A stretch of DNA of 64,000 nt, taken from positions 67,699,522-67,763,521 of the forward strand of contig CM070877.1 of assembly GCA_036365515.1 (NCBI GenBank), read 5' to 3'. The notes below the pieces were generated by a model, which saw only the letters and a program-made list of their open reading frames with translations, was not told the origin of the DNA and made no database searches. Shown piece after piece: positions 44,642 through 55,193 of the stretch (positions within the stretch are counted from its first letter, which is position 1; each line of letters opens with the position of its first letter). Origin of the DNA: Torymus aiolomorphi (taxonomy: Eukaryota > Arthropoda > Insecta > Hymenoptera > Torymidae). The position numbers were made by a program, and so were the translations under genes.

Positions 44642-45094
44642 AAGCAGAGATTTTACGACTCTGCAACTCCACCCTCATCCATGCCCTACGACCCCGCCAC
44701 ATCACCTCTACACCGCGTTCACAAAATAAGGACGAAATTTCTTCAAAGAGTTCAAGATACAATTCAAGATGCTCCAGCAATCCCCCTCCAAAACACCGTC
44801 ACGCCCTCCACAGCCCCTCCACAAAAAGACCACGTACCTCTCCACATACTCCTACATAGACCCCCACAGCCCCTCCACAAAACCTCCACGTACCTCTGCA
44901 CATCCTCTTGCACAGATCCCCACGGCCCCTCCACATAATCTTGTTTAAAATGGTTTATTTTCTAGATGAGTCGAAAGATCTGGTAACAGCGAGATTACAT
45001 AACTTGATTCTACATTCAAGGGTTTGACCATTATTTAATATTATGAATTTAAAAAAAAGATATTTAGTCAAAAGAAGAGAAAGACGCAGCATTT

Positions 45095-45242
45095 TTGTTA
45101 CATATTGGAAAGGAAAAAATTCATTTATTTAGAGTACTAAATAGTTGGAAAACTAATGATTTTTATTTAAAAATCTATAAAGATATAAATTGTAATACAT
45201 CCATTAACAGAGTGATTTTAACCTCCCATAATGAAGATACTA
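45095..45242 (+). pseudogene. Helitron helicase fragment
   Basis: LHIGKEKIHLFRVLNSWKTN and LKIYKDINCNTSINRVILTS parallel LNIGEGIINPFKVPNSWKTD and LKIYKDINYNLSISSVILTS of the 23016-23678 helicase. After HNED the homology ends at the same point as in the reverse-strand copy at about 5210. Non-functional fragment. Confidence 0.75.
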
Positions 45243-45429
45243 GATTATCGTCAAGACCGTTCACCTCACTATTACCGCCGCTGCAGTTGTGGCAGCACAT
45301 GGCTCTAGGATTCAGTGCAAGTAGAGACAAGGTGCGAGGCATATCCGATTTTCCGAGGTACTGTGACCAATCTTGTCTATGCGATCGGATGTAACCATAC
45401 CATCGAGGCACGACTGGAAGACGGAGAGG

Positions 45430-47345
45430 GATAATCTACCGGGCTGCGGAGATGTACAACTATCGATCTTTGAGCCATCTATTTCACAGATGGTTCAAAG
45501 ACACACATTTATCCCCCTAGGCACATCACAGTTTCTCAATCTGAGGTTTACGTTATCCTTCGGTGTGCCGGAAGGATTGAACAACCTTAACGCTCAGGTC
45601 AAACATATCAGTATCTATTCTGACATCCAGGCCTGTTTGCCACCCACAAGATAGCCTCTATGCTGATCTGAGAAACGCAATTGGACTGCTCTGGGTAACG
45701 GGGCATACTGGGATAAGAGAAAACGAAATCGCAGATAGGTTCGCCGTACTGGGGGCCAACTCTTCTATACAGGAACCAAAGCACGCAACAGAGATTTCTA
45801 TTTAAATCCATGTGGGGGCAGGTAGTTGTTGAATTGATGCGGATACTGTATACAAAGGATTGACAAGGTGGCAGTGGTATGAGACATGCCAAAGCTATGC
45901 TGGGCCAAGTCATTAACCCGGACTGGACCTCGTGCATGTGTGGAGGCAACAGAAGGGATGCCAGGCTCCTCCCTACTAAAAATAATCTTATGCTTTATCC
46001 CGAGATTAGTCACGTATCAAATCACATGCCTAGTCATATATCTATCAGCATGATAAAATAGGGCTGATTAATCACCTTCCCGTCCCTTGATTAAGTATGT
46101 ACTTGATTACATGATTACGGAAAAAAATGTTAGTTCTGTATTATTCGTTACAGGATTTAGCATATTATTTAGCACGTGAAATAGAATTTATTAAGACAGA
46201 TGATTGCGCACGTCATTTCTTTATGACTTCGTATGTGACTTACTAAAAAAAATTTATACTTTATTGCTCATCACGTCGTTAGACATATAATTTAGCCTAT
46301 GTTTTAGTATGTATACAGGCAGATAAAGTGATTTTGCATATGATTTTGTACATGATTACAGAAAAATAGTGGGTCTACATTATACATTCCGTGATTCAGT
46401 ATATTATTTAGCGTGTGTGATAGAACGTATTTAGACACATGTTTATGCATATGATTTCACACGTGATTTTGTACGTGACTTACCAAAAAAATGTTATACT
46501 TCGTTGCTCATCATGTCGTTAAGCATATGATTTTGAACATGATTACGGAAAAATTTTGTGTCTGAATCATTGAAGAACGTGATTCAGCATGTTATTTAGA
46601 AATGAAGTAGAACATTTTTTTTGCTAAGTCACGTACATAATCATGTGTGAAATCACGTGCATAATCATTTGTCTAAATACGAACTATTTTACATGCTTAA
46701 TAATATGCTGAATCATGTAACGATTAATGCAAACGTAAAATTTTTCCGAAATCATCTATCAAATCACATTATAATCACATGCTTAATGATGTGCCAGAAC
46801 ACATATTGAAACACAGACTAAATCATATGCCTAACGACGTGACGAGCAATGAAGTAGAACATATTTTTTTGCTATGTCACATACATAATCATATGTGAAA
46901 TCACGTGCATAATCATTTGTCTAAATACGTACTATTTTATACGCTTAATAATATGCTGAATCAGATACTGAGTAATTGAGACACAAAATTTTTCCGTAAT
47001 CATGTAATAAAGCATATGCAAAAACACTTGCTTAATCATGTGCGTGAACCCATTCTAAACCAGTTATGAATCACATACTTAATCAAGTGACGGGAAGATG
47101 ATTAATCAGCCCTATTTTATCATGCTGATAAATATATAACTAGGCATGTGGTTTGATACGTGACTAATCTCGGGATAAAGCATAAGATTATTTTTAGCAG
47201 GGCTGGTACATATCATTACAGGGCATGGCCGTCTCAGATAACACTCGACCAAATTAGGGTTGACGGCGTGTGTTCAGTGCAGATGGTGTGATCAGGCGCA
47301 TGAGATGACCATTCACCTTCTCAAAACCTGTCCTGTATTCGTCAA
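45430..47345 (+). pseudogene. Degraded RNase H region of a LINE, split by a foldback element
   Basis: Recognisable pieces: IYSDIQACL; AIGLLWVTGHTGIRENEIAD, followed by RFAVLGANS; the C-terminal WTSCMCGGNRRDAR (45925-45966). After 47203 come LVHIITGHGRL, CVQCRWCDQAHEM and TIHLLKTCPVF. Multiple stops and frame changes. It has the same order as copy 1. Confidence 0.6.
45971..47202. mobile_element. 1.23-kb foldback element, CCCTRCTAAAAAT ends
   Basis: The ends ccctactaaaaataatctta (45971-45990) and the reverse complement of 47183-47202 (ccctgctaaaaataatctta) match with one difference. Inverted pairing continues through at least the first and last 120 bp and, less perfectly, through most of the element. 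The interior is built of degenerate words such as tgattatgcatgtgattt and ttacgtgactta. Comparison with copy 1 of the host repeat (ggctcctggtacat near 4470) shows that only CT is duplicated. No ORF. Superfamily unknown. Confidence 0.8.
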
Positions 47346-47400
47346 CTTATGACCCAGCTATTGGGAAACCATTTCCCCAAGTGGTATTTATGATGATGAG

Positions 47401-48394
47401 AGCTCAACATCTTGGCCAACTTTGAGGTTCACATTTTGTAAAGGCTAGAGGATCAGGTGATTTCAGAGAAAATGGATGCGAAAGAGTATTTTGTAAAAAA
47501 CTTTATACCAACTGCTGCTACGGAAATGGTAGTTGAGATGAGAGAACTCAATTGGCCAACTTTAAGCTTGACATTTTGTCAAGCCTAGAGTATCAGATAA
47601 TTTCAGAGGAAACGAATGCGAAAGAGTATTTTGTAAAAATACTGTGTACCAGCTACTGCTATGGAGATGAGAATTGACATGAGAACTCAACTTCTTGAAA
47701 ACTTTGAACTTATTCTAGTTTTATAAAAGTAAGAGAATCAGATTGATACTGAAACTAGCAGCCCAGATTTGGCAGCTGCAAGGGATAAATAATTATAGCT
47801 CAGATGGTCGCCCCGAACCAAATATTTTCAATTATAGTAACTTTTGACATATTAATACACCAAATCAATCTATAATGTAAGAAAAATTTGTTTCAGAAGA
47901 CCCTGAAGCATGTTTTTTCCTAGTAGCTGCTAAGTTTGAGCTGTTATCTTCAGCGTCGTAGAATGAGGTGATACCAGAAATTTGAATTGTCATTCTGAAA
48001 ACTGGGCTGTAGTAGCATTTATACTTTTTTCGTTATTTCTTGCAAGCTCTAAACTATACAAAAAAATCCAAATGTTTATTACGATATTGACACCATTTTA
48101 AAAATATATTATTGATATTATTTCTCATACCTTAATAACATTAAATTCTCTGTTTAAAAAATGTTAATAAAAATTCAATTTTTTTTCTTCAAACAATCTT
48201 TTCCTCAACATCTGTCCAACTCTCTACGAAGAACTTTAATGAATAGCTTATATAAATATTTTTATATTCACCACCTGACCCACCTATATTCATGTATTTT
48301 TTCGCGGTGAATCCGAATCAATAGTGCATTTATGCCCTACATCTCGAGATTTTGAATAAATTGCAAAAAACAGCTAAAAATTGCGAAAAATCGC
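47401..48394. repeat. Tandem ~130-bp repeat family, copy B, and AT flank
   Basis: Three degenerate units (47405-47520, 47545-47655, 47690-47730) share ccaactttgagcttc, attttgtaaag and gatttcagag with 10430-10660. 48050-48260 matches 10690-10840. No gene is seen before 48395. Confidence 0.6.
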
Positions 48395-49336
48395 AAAAAA
48401 TCGCTTTAAATAAGAATGAACAAAAGAAATCTGCCGTCATGTTTACATCCCATCTTCGTTGGTATCCTTTTTGTATTTCATTTACATCTTGATGGAATCG
48501 TTCTCCTTGTTCTTCGTGAAGTCTCAGAGGTTTTCAGGTAAGTAGTCAAGATAAGAGTGCAGAAAGTGCAGTTTGCGACTCATCAAGCAGCCTAACTCTT
48601 TAAAATTTTTCAACAGGTCTTCAACCAAATTCTGGTAGTCATCACTCTTTTCATTTCCTAAGAACTTCTGAGAGACGTTTTTGAAACTTTGCCATGCCGC
48701 TTTTTCGGTGACATTCATGTGGTTCGTGAAATTTTTGTCTTGAAAAAGAGTGCTAATTTGCGGGCCATCGAAAATACCTCCTTTCAATTTTACATCACTT
48801 GTCGCTGGAAACTTCTCTCCTAAATATTTGAAACAATCACCATATTTGTTTAGAGCTTTGGCAAATTGCTTCATAAGACCAAGCTTGACATGAAGAGGTG
48901 GTAGCAGAATATTTGAAGGATCAACCAACGGGCTGTGAATAATTTTTCTCGTCCCTGGATGAAACTCCGTTCTCTTTGGCCATTCTTTCTGTTCATAGTG
49001 ATTTCTTCTGTCTCTGCTGTCCCACAGACATAATAAGCAGGGACATTTTATAAAACCTGATTGCTGGCCTAGAATCAGGGTTGAAACTTTTAGATCACCG
49101 CAAACTTTCCAATGATGTTCCCAGTAGTTTATTTTCTCCAAAACTATCGGCAAATTCTCGTAACTCTCTTTGAGTTTCGTTGAGTGAGCTATCGAAAAGG
49201 GTGCATATGTGTTCCGGTTATGAAGCAGCACAGCTTTGAGACTTCGTTTTGAAGAATCAATGAAAAGTCTCCACTCTTCGTCCACATACGTGTTCGGTTT
49301 ACGCCTGCGGCGCCCGCTTTTACGGAAAAATATCAC
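48395..49336 (-). pseudogene. Transposon-derived protein of a common arthropod family, 5'-truncated
   Basis: A 270-residue reverse-strand frame (49336-48524) has phrases I recognise from a high-copy arthropod family of unnamed proteins: EEWRLFIDSSKRSLKAVLLH, CPCLLCLWDSR, LPPLHVKLGLMKQFAKAL and FLHSYLDYLPENL. After 48524 the family continues in another frame (GERFHQDVNEIQKGYQRRWD, near 48500-48435), so a single-base frameshift cuts it. The N-terminal part of the family is missing: the frame starts in a short Arg-rich leader joined to unrelated repeat DNA. The function in the family is not established to my knowledge. A Cys pair (CPCLLC) could bind zinc. Confidence 0.65.
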
Positions 49337-49504
49337 GGAATTTCCGAAATCGATGTATTAACACACTATTGTGGAAACCGCTGAAAAATCCTCAAAATGC
49401 CTCTCGAGTGCTTTGGACTTTTGAGGAGACTCCTCAAAATGCCTACAAAATCCTCAAAATTCGGTATATATGACCTATATAATCCTCAAAATGCGTCCCA
49501 GATG

Positions 49505-49507
<3 letters not shown>
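49337..49507. repeat. CCTCAAAATGC short repeats
   Basis: Several copies of cctcaaaatgc-like words between 49392 and 49500. No gene. Confidence 0.6.

Positions 49508-49535
<28 letters not shown>
49508..49535. repeat. TA microsatellite
   Basis: Pure (TA)n directly left of the second Sola-like element; a matching short TA tract follows its right end (55182-55193). Confidence 0.9.
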
Positions 49536-49960
49536 GGGTTGTTTCACGTCACATTTACCCCCCTCCGTCCAAAAATTGAGAGGACGTACGAAAATGTACG
49601 ACCACTCAAAATTTTCCTTGAAATATAGGCTTTCGAATGCGAAGTGGTAGAACCCATGATTTCAAGATAGCCGACCAATATGGCGGCCATAACGATAGAA
49701 AGTGCATTAGGCATGTGTGCAAAAATTCAGAATAGCGATAAAAAATTATGAAAAAGTTCATGCAGTAGCTTGTCTGGCTACTGGTTCAAATTCCACGATC
49801 AAACTTTCAAAATTCAAGATGGCTGATCCAATATGGCGAACGAAATTTCAAAAATCAACGGATCCATATAAAATTTGGTATAGGTGGTTTTCTTGTGATG
49901 GTGATCGCGAATCCGGAGTCAAATCTGCAAAATTAAAGATGACAGATTCGATATAGCTGG

Positions 49961-50576
49961 CCAATAATTTCAAGAATAAAAAAATCTTAGAACATATTAC
50001 ATGAAATTACAAATTATAAAACTATTTTTGATGATTATTTTGATCAGTCCAGTCGTTCCCGAGTGAAAAGTTCCCAAATCTGTAAATTCATGAATTTATA
50101 CAAGACAAAGCGTGTTTAGAGAACAGAGTGGACAGAGTAGCTTCTGCCTCAAATTCTATGCTGACAATATGGAAAATTGTAGATTATCCTCTAAAATACT
50201 GTAATTATCAGCTATAGGAAAACAACTAAGAGGCCCGAACCTAACGGAACCTTATCGAAACCATACCCAGACTTTCGTGTGTGGTGGAAAATCGTGGATC
50301 GATATAACTCCACTGATGTATTTTGACTTTGCTAAGGCTAGAAAATTGTAAGACAATAAATTCTTCAAATTCATTCGCATTTTTAACAATTAATATTGCA
50401 CTTTGGTGATATGTTTTTTACTACCAGAATATTGCAAAATCTGTATTATTTTTCCAGGCAGTACTATGAAGGCATGTCCAATAGAGATTTTCTTAAGAAA
50501 CCTCTTAGTCTTTCCATGCTCTTTTTCATCGTAGTACATGAAAATTCTGGAATTTCCTATTCGCCCACTCGTAAAA
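49961..50576. other. Non-coding interior between left inverted end and transposase
   Basis: No gene; AT-rich, probably the 3' region of the transposase transcript. Confidence 0.45.
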
Positions 50577-52250
50577 CTATTCTGGAGTTAATAGTGCATC
50601 GTTTTGTTCTGCTTGCAGACTGGCACGTGTAGCTTTGCGACTCAGGATAGCTGCTACGCCATCACAAGCTCCTTTACCATGCGCGGTTGCATCGAAATGC
50701 CAATCACCAAAATCTTCTTCATGATGAATTAGATTGTACATTTGATACTTGTACTTGTTATGTTGTTTCGCACCATCACTTACATACATGATTCTTTTCA
50801 AATTTGTGTATAGTTTCTTGACCTCAGGAATGACTAACTTTTGCATGAGATAGACTGCGGCAGTGTCATGTATCGTTCAATCAGATAGAAGTACAAAGCT
50901 CTTATGGTAAGTCTCCCCTCCGTGATTCTTGTAGTAACACACCACTGGATGTACCGTGCATTGATTATTATTATAATGAAATGCTTGAGCTGCATCTTCT
51001 GCCACAAAAGCAAAATTTTCTAAAAAATCAGTGTGAGTTATCACTGAACCTGGTGCTAAGTTATTTTTCAAATTTGTAATAAATTCTGACTGCGTTTTTG
51101 AAATAAAATCGTGAATGAGCAACATATAGAAACGAGTGCAAAACTAATCAGCAAAGTCTTCAGATGAGAGACATTCCCTTTTCAAAGTACATCTATCTAT
51201 CGATTCTCAAGTACTGAAAATTACTTTTGATATACCTTTCTCCTCAAAAATCTTCTTGAGATAATAACTGAGAAGGTCTTTTTCTCGACACAGTTGACAT
51301 TAACGAAGATAGCATGCTGGTGATGGATTATCACACAAGAAGAATCTAAAACAATTTTTGTACTGTTGAATGGAATCGTCATAGTTTTTAGTAAACCTAG
51401 CCAAGTTGTTCGCATCAAACATTGTCTTACAGTTTTGGTGCATGGTGCAAACACAAACGCTGTGTGTACCACTAGCTCCAGTCAAAATGCACCATTGTGA
51501 TCGAAGCTCTGCCAATTTCGTTAAGCCGATTGATATCTGTGGGTTGAGCTCTTTGAATCGAACATGCAGGTATTTTATGTCACACAGCATCAAGCGCTTC
51601 TGTTTTTCTTCTTTTTCTTTACCAAGTCTCACAGTAATAACGTCTTTCTTATTAGATATAGTCCTACTGTTCTCATCACTTTCATAAAAAAAGTGAATTA
51701 ATTCAACAACGTCTTGTGATAATGTCTTGCCAGCTCTAGCAATAGATATCGATATAACTCCCTCTGTTTCTTTGAGTTTTAGAGCTTTCTTAACAAAATA
51801 TTTCGAGGTATTGAACTCTCTAGAAGTCTGTGCAATACTCCAGCTATCAGGTACTATCGTGAGGATCTTGATCCCTAATGGATGATTCAATGGTAAACTA
51901 GAAAACTTCTGCTTTAGTTTGTCTAGCATTTGCTCGAATTCTCTTTCTCTAGATGAAGAAGACTTGTTGCTAGGCTCTGGGGCTTCATATTCATCATTCG
52001 CATATGCTTGTTCTGATTCAGAATCAATAGTGGAGTTTAATACTTCAGGTTTCGAACTCACATCAATTGCCCCAAATTTACGTTTCCTGCAACTAGAGCA
52101 TGTTTTCATGCAATATGTATATACTAGAAGGAACTTCTGCAAGTTTATCAAAACTGGTCGAAGATTCTTAGCCTTATGAGGAGAGATATTGAATGGATTA
52201 ATACACTTATCCCCATGAATCCCGGTTTCTTGCGATTCCATGATATTCAC
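50577..52250 (-). pseudogene. Sola-like DDD transposase, second family
   Basis: Three reverse-strand pieces make one protein. 52250-51300 is the N-terminus with a CSSCRKRKFG finger, an SSSSRE linker, KKDVITVRLGKEKEEKQKR and CVCTMHQNC. 51125-50877 carries THTDFLENFAFV (first Asp). 50846-50577 carries YVSDGAKQHNKYK (second Asp) and TAHGKGACDGVAA (third Asp). The arrangement matches the other Sola-like transposase here at each catalytic block, but overall identity is low. Frame changes occur near 51300-51470 and at 50875 (a stop). It is a decayed gene with its catalytic residues still visible. Confidence 0.78.
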
Positions 52251-52261
52251 CGATGGTCACC

Positions 52262-52575
52262 GTTTTCTCCAAATAATAGACGTGAAAACAACTGATTTAA
52301 ATATACGAGAACTATTTCCAGCAGGAGTAGTCGTGAAAACGACTGATTTAAATACAAAAACTATTTCCAGCAAGAGTAGTCGTGAAAAAGACTGATTTAA
52401 ATACGAAAACTATTTCCAGCAAGAGTAGTCTTGAAAACGACTGATTTAAATACGAAAACTATTTCCAGCATGAGTAGTCGTAAAAATGACTCGAATGTCG
52501 AAAATCACTTTTCTGACTTTTCTGACGGGTAGTCGTGAAAACAACTAATATAATACAATAACTATTTCCAGCAAA
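52262..52575. repeat. ~55-bp tandem repeats upstream of the Sola-like gene
   Basis: Five or six units of gtagtcgtgaaaacgactga plus tttaaata, aaaactatttccagca. Each contains the palindrome agtcgtgaaaacgact. The position just upstream of the transposase start suggests subterminal transposase-binding or promoter repeats; that is inference. Confidence 0.75.
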
Positions 52576-52779
52576 GGAAGCAAGAACGTTTATGAATATG
52601 TTTTCGTCAGTATCAATGATGCTTTATCGATTACTTAATCCACGGATAAGGAAGAAATAAACTTCGACACACCTTTGATAGGTTTTTTGTATGTGTAATG
52701 AAACACGTGGATCCTTTTGAGCAATTAAGTATTTTATCAATTTACTATCAGTCGACGTTTCGGTCGACTTTTTGAAGAT

Positions 52780-53100
52780 ATATTGATGATCGTTTATTGA
52801 TTGTAAAGGATGATGCAATTGACAGATGCCTAAGTACTTTTAATAAGTTTAACCATTATTTACAATTTACGATAGAAAATAAAGACCAGGAGAAAAAATC
52901 AATTAACTTTTTAGACATGACATTATTTCGCACTGATGAAAACAATATAATTACGAATTGGTATCGTAAAAGTACTTATTCCGGATGATTTATTCATTTC
53001 GATTCGCGTCATCCTATTCAAAATAAAAGAGCAATTGTTTACAATCTTGTAGATTGTGCCATTAATCTTTCACATAAAAAAAATTTCATAGACAAAATCT
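52780..53100 (+). pseudogene. Penelope-like reverse transcriptase, C-terminal remnant
   Basis: The reading DDRLLIVKDDAIDRCLSTFN, LQFTIENKDQEKKSINFLDM and TNWYRKSTYSG, then (after TGA at 52986-52988) FIHFDSRHPIQNKRAIVYNL, is the thumb-side end of a Penelope RT. The YIDD-type catalytic motif is right at the truncated start (DD visible). The rest of the RT is absent. A further frame change leads to the next frame at 53105. Confidence 0.75.
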
Positions 53101-53104
53101 AGAT

Positions 53105-53812
53105 ATTGCAACTCAGTTTCTTAAAAATAATGGATATCCTATGAAATTTATCTCTGAAAATATGAGAAATAGGATTTTCCAGTTAAATAACAATCATGAT
53201 AATTCAAAAAATAATCGTTCACTGACAAAGAATACAGTTGCCAACAACAACAAAATTATAGTTTTACCATTTATTAAAGATTTGAGCTTTAAACTAAAAT
53301 CTATATTATCTAGTCATGGTTACAGGGTTGTAAACAAACCAATTACCAAGTTATCGAGATTCATCACGTTAGATAAGGATAGATTAAATAGTTTGCAGCA
53401 GAGTAACGTTGTTTATGAGATAAGTTGTTCTGATTGTGATCTAACATATATTGGACAAACTAGCAGAAAACTCAAAATTCGCATGAATGAGCATAAATTG
53501 AGTGTAAAATATAGCGATACTAAATCTGCACTAGCCATACACGCCACAGAAACACGTTACAGAATGAATTTTGAAAAGATTAAAGTTTTGGATAAAGAAA
53601 TTAAGAAAGGTAAAAGAGAATTTTCAGAAATGATCCACATTTATAATACAAAAAATAACATGAATAGAATCACTGATACTATTAAGTTGAAAAATTATTA
53701 TAAGGCTTCCATAGATATTATCAATAACGTAATTAAAGATAGAAAAAAACAGTTAGTTCCTAGAGGGTCGAGTTTTCGTATTCTGAGAAGTCGGGGTAAC
53801 ACGATGGTATGA
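53105..53812 (+). CDS. Penelope-like GIY-YIG endonuclease domain
   Basis: The open frame of 223 residues counted from the methionine at 53141 continues the RT C-terminus. It carries VYEI (91-94), a C-x2-C pair (C96, C99), YIG (103-105) and the catalytic Arg in KLKIRMNEH (R114). This is the GIY-YIG nuclease that nicks target DNA in Penelope-like elements. The nuclease motif set is intact, but without the RT the element is not autonomous. It ends at TGA 53810-53812, shortly before GC-rich non-coding sequence. Confidence 0.82.
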   Translation: MATQFLKNNGYPMKFISENMRNRIFQLNNNHDNSKNNRSLTKNTVANNNKIIVLPFIKDLSFKLKSILSSHGYRVVNKPITKLSRFITLDKDRLNSLQQSNVVYEISCSDCDLTYIGQTSRKLKIRMNEHKLSVKYSDTKSALAIHATETRYRMNFEKIKVLDKEIKKGKREFSEMIHIYNTKNNMNRITDTIKLKNYYKASIDIINNVIKDRKKQLVPRGSSFRILRSRGNTMV

Positions 53813-54469
53813 GCGATGTTGAGGTTGTACTACTTAGTTCCTGCGTATGCACATGTGTGTGCGGCGAAGAGGAGCGCCAGGAGCCTCTCGACTCGCTATG
53901 TTTCTTGGATGCTTTATAGTAGGGGAGCGATCCACGGACACTGTGAGCGGCGCACCGCTTGTACTGTCGTGTCCCCCCACTCGATTTTTGGGTATAAATA
54001 ATCCCCTGCTAATGTCACCTATCCGCAGTCCTTCTTTGATAGCTCTGTTGGCTACGATCCGGGGAAAACTAGTAGCTTGACAACAGGTCAATGTACCACA
54101 GTTCCTGTCACTTTTTAATTTTTCAAACATGGTTTCGTTTTTGATTTAGTAAGTTCATTTCATAATTCGTGCGGTTCATGATTATTTGAAATTCACATTC
54201 AGCCTTCTAATCATAATTTTTTCGATTTAATTACAATGCAAATATGACGTATCTTAGAAAGAAAATGTTGAGAGAGCTACGGGTTCAATCTTTTTGTATT
54301 GACGAGCAACTACATTGCTATGAAATTGGGCGTATGTGGTAGTTAATTTAATTAATTAGGTAAGATTTGTGCTGTGTATTGTTTGTCATTGTAGTGGCGC
54401 AATTAGATCATACGAATTAAGTTACATCGTTGTTTTCTAGTCTCTGGAAAAGGGAATCCTACAATGATT
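53813..54469. other. 3' region of the Penelope-like element
   Basis: 53840-54080 is GC-richer and open in several frames on both strands, but I see no known domain. The rest is AT-rich. I regard it as 3' UTR. Confidence 0.5.
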
Positions 54470-54613
54470 CCGAAACATCGACTGATAGTAAATTAATAAA
54501 ATACTTAATTGCTCAAAAGGATCCACGTGTTTTATTACACATACAAACAACCTATCAAAGTTGAATTGCGAGCAGTCTGAAAGGACAAAAAACTCATTTG
54601 TTCGACACACCTT

Positions 54614-55181
54614 GCCTCGTCTGAACTTGTGAATTTACATACTAGAGAATTTCTTATTCGGAAATAACGCGATAAATAAAAAAATCATCAAGAATTGTTT
54701 CCGTTTATAATTTTATGTAAAATGTCGTGAGATTTTTTTATTGTTGACGTTATTTCTACGCAATATTGGATCCGCCATCTTGAATTTTACAAATATAACA
54801 CCGGATTCCCGATTAACAACTTGAAAAACATCCGTATACCAAATTATATATGGATCCGTTGATTTTTTAAATTTCGTCAGCCATATTGGATCCGCGATCT
54901 TGAATTTTAAAAGTTTGATCGTGGAATTTGAACCAGTAGCCAGACAAGCTATGGCATGAATTTTTTCGTAATTTTTTATCGTTATTCTGAATTTTTACAT
55001 ACATGCCTAATGAACCTTTTATCGTTATGGCCGCCATATTGGTCGGCCATCTTGAAATCATGGCTTCTGCCACTTCGCATTCGAAAGCCTATATTTCAAG
55101 GAAAATTTTGAGTGGTCGTACGTTTTCGTACGTCCTCTCAATTTTTGGACAGAGGGGGGTAAATGTGACGTGAAACAACCC
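54614..55181. repeat. Right end of the second Sola-like element
   Basis: From about 54735 this is the inverted copy of 49536-49960, including gtacgttttcgtacgtcctc. No gene. Confidence 0.75.
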
Positions 55182-55193
55182 ATATATATATAT

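Larger units (their letters stand above)
44640..47400 (+). mobile_element. Helitron-helicase / LINE RNase H chimeric repeat, copy 2
   Basis: Forward-strand copy of 4145-5735: the gcagagattttacgactctg start, CCCTCCAC minisatellite (44775-44935), helicase fragment (45095-45240), RNase H remnants (45430-45970, resuming at 47203) and tail. It is interrupted by the foldback element at 45971-47202. Copy 1 gives the uninterrupted state. Confidence 0.65.
52676..54600 (+). mobile_element. Penelope-like element with inverted terminal repeats and 13-bp target duplication
   Basis: A 5'-truncated RT is followed by a GIY-YIG nuclease. About 88 bp at the left (52676-52763) are inverted at the right (54470-54558), followed by a ~40-bp tail. 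The direct repeat ttcgacacacctt lies at 52663-52675 and 54601-54613. Inverted or direct flanking repeats, an asymmetric tail and a short duplication are hallmarks of Penelope-like elements. Confidence 0.85.
49536..55181 (-). mobile_element. Sola-like DNA transposon, second family, with ~440-bp inverted termini
   Basis: Inverted ends begin gggttgtttcacgtcacatt (49536-49555; reverse complement 55162-55181). Similarity continues for about 440 bp (to about 49960, and from about 54735), including repeated aagatggc/atattggatccgccatctt words. Both sides are TATA sequence, so the target duplication cannot be read, but ATAT fits. It encodes a DDD transposase on the reverse strand and is interrupted by a Penelope-like element at 52676-54600. 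Confidence 0.8.

Noticed and set aside
53816..54130. Overlapping ORFs on both strands after the GIY-YIG gene
   Set aside because: GC-rich 3' region with no domain; probably 3' UTR of the Penelope-like element.
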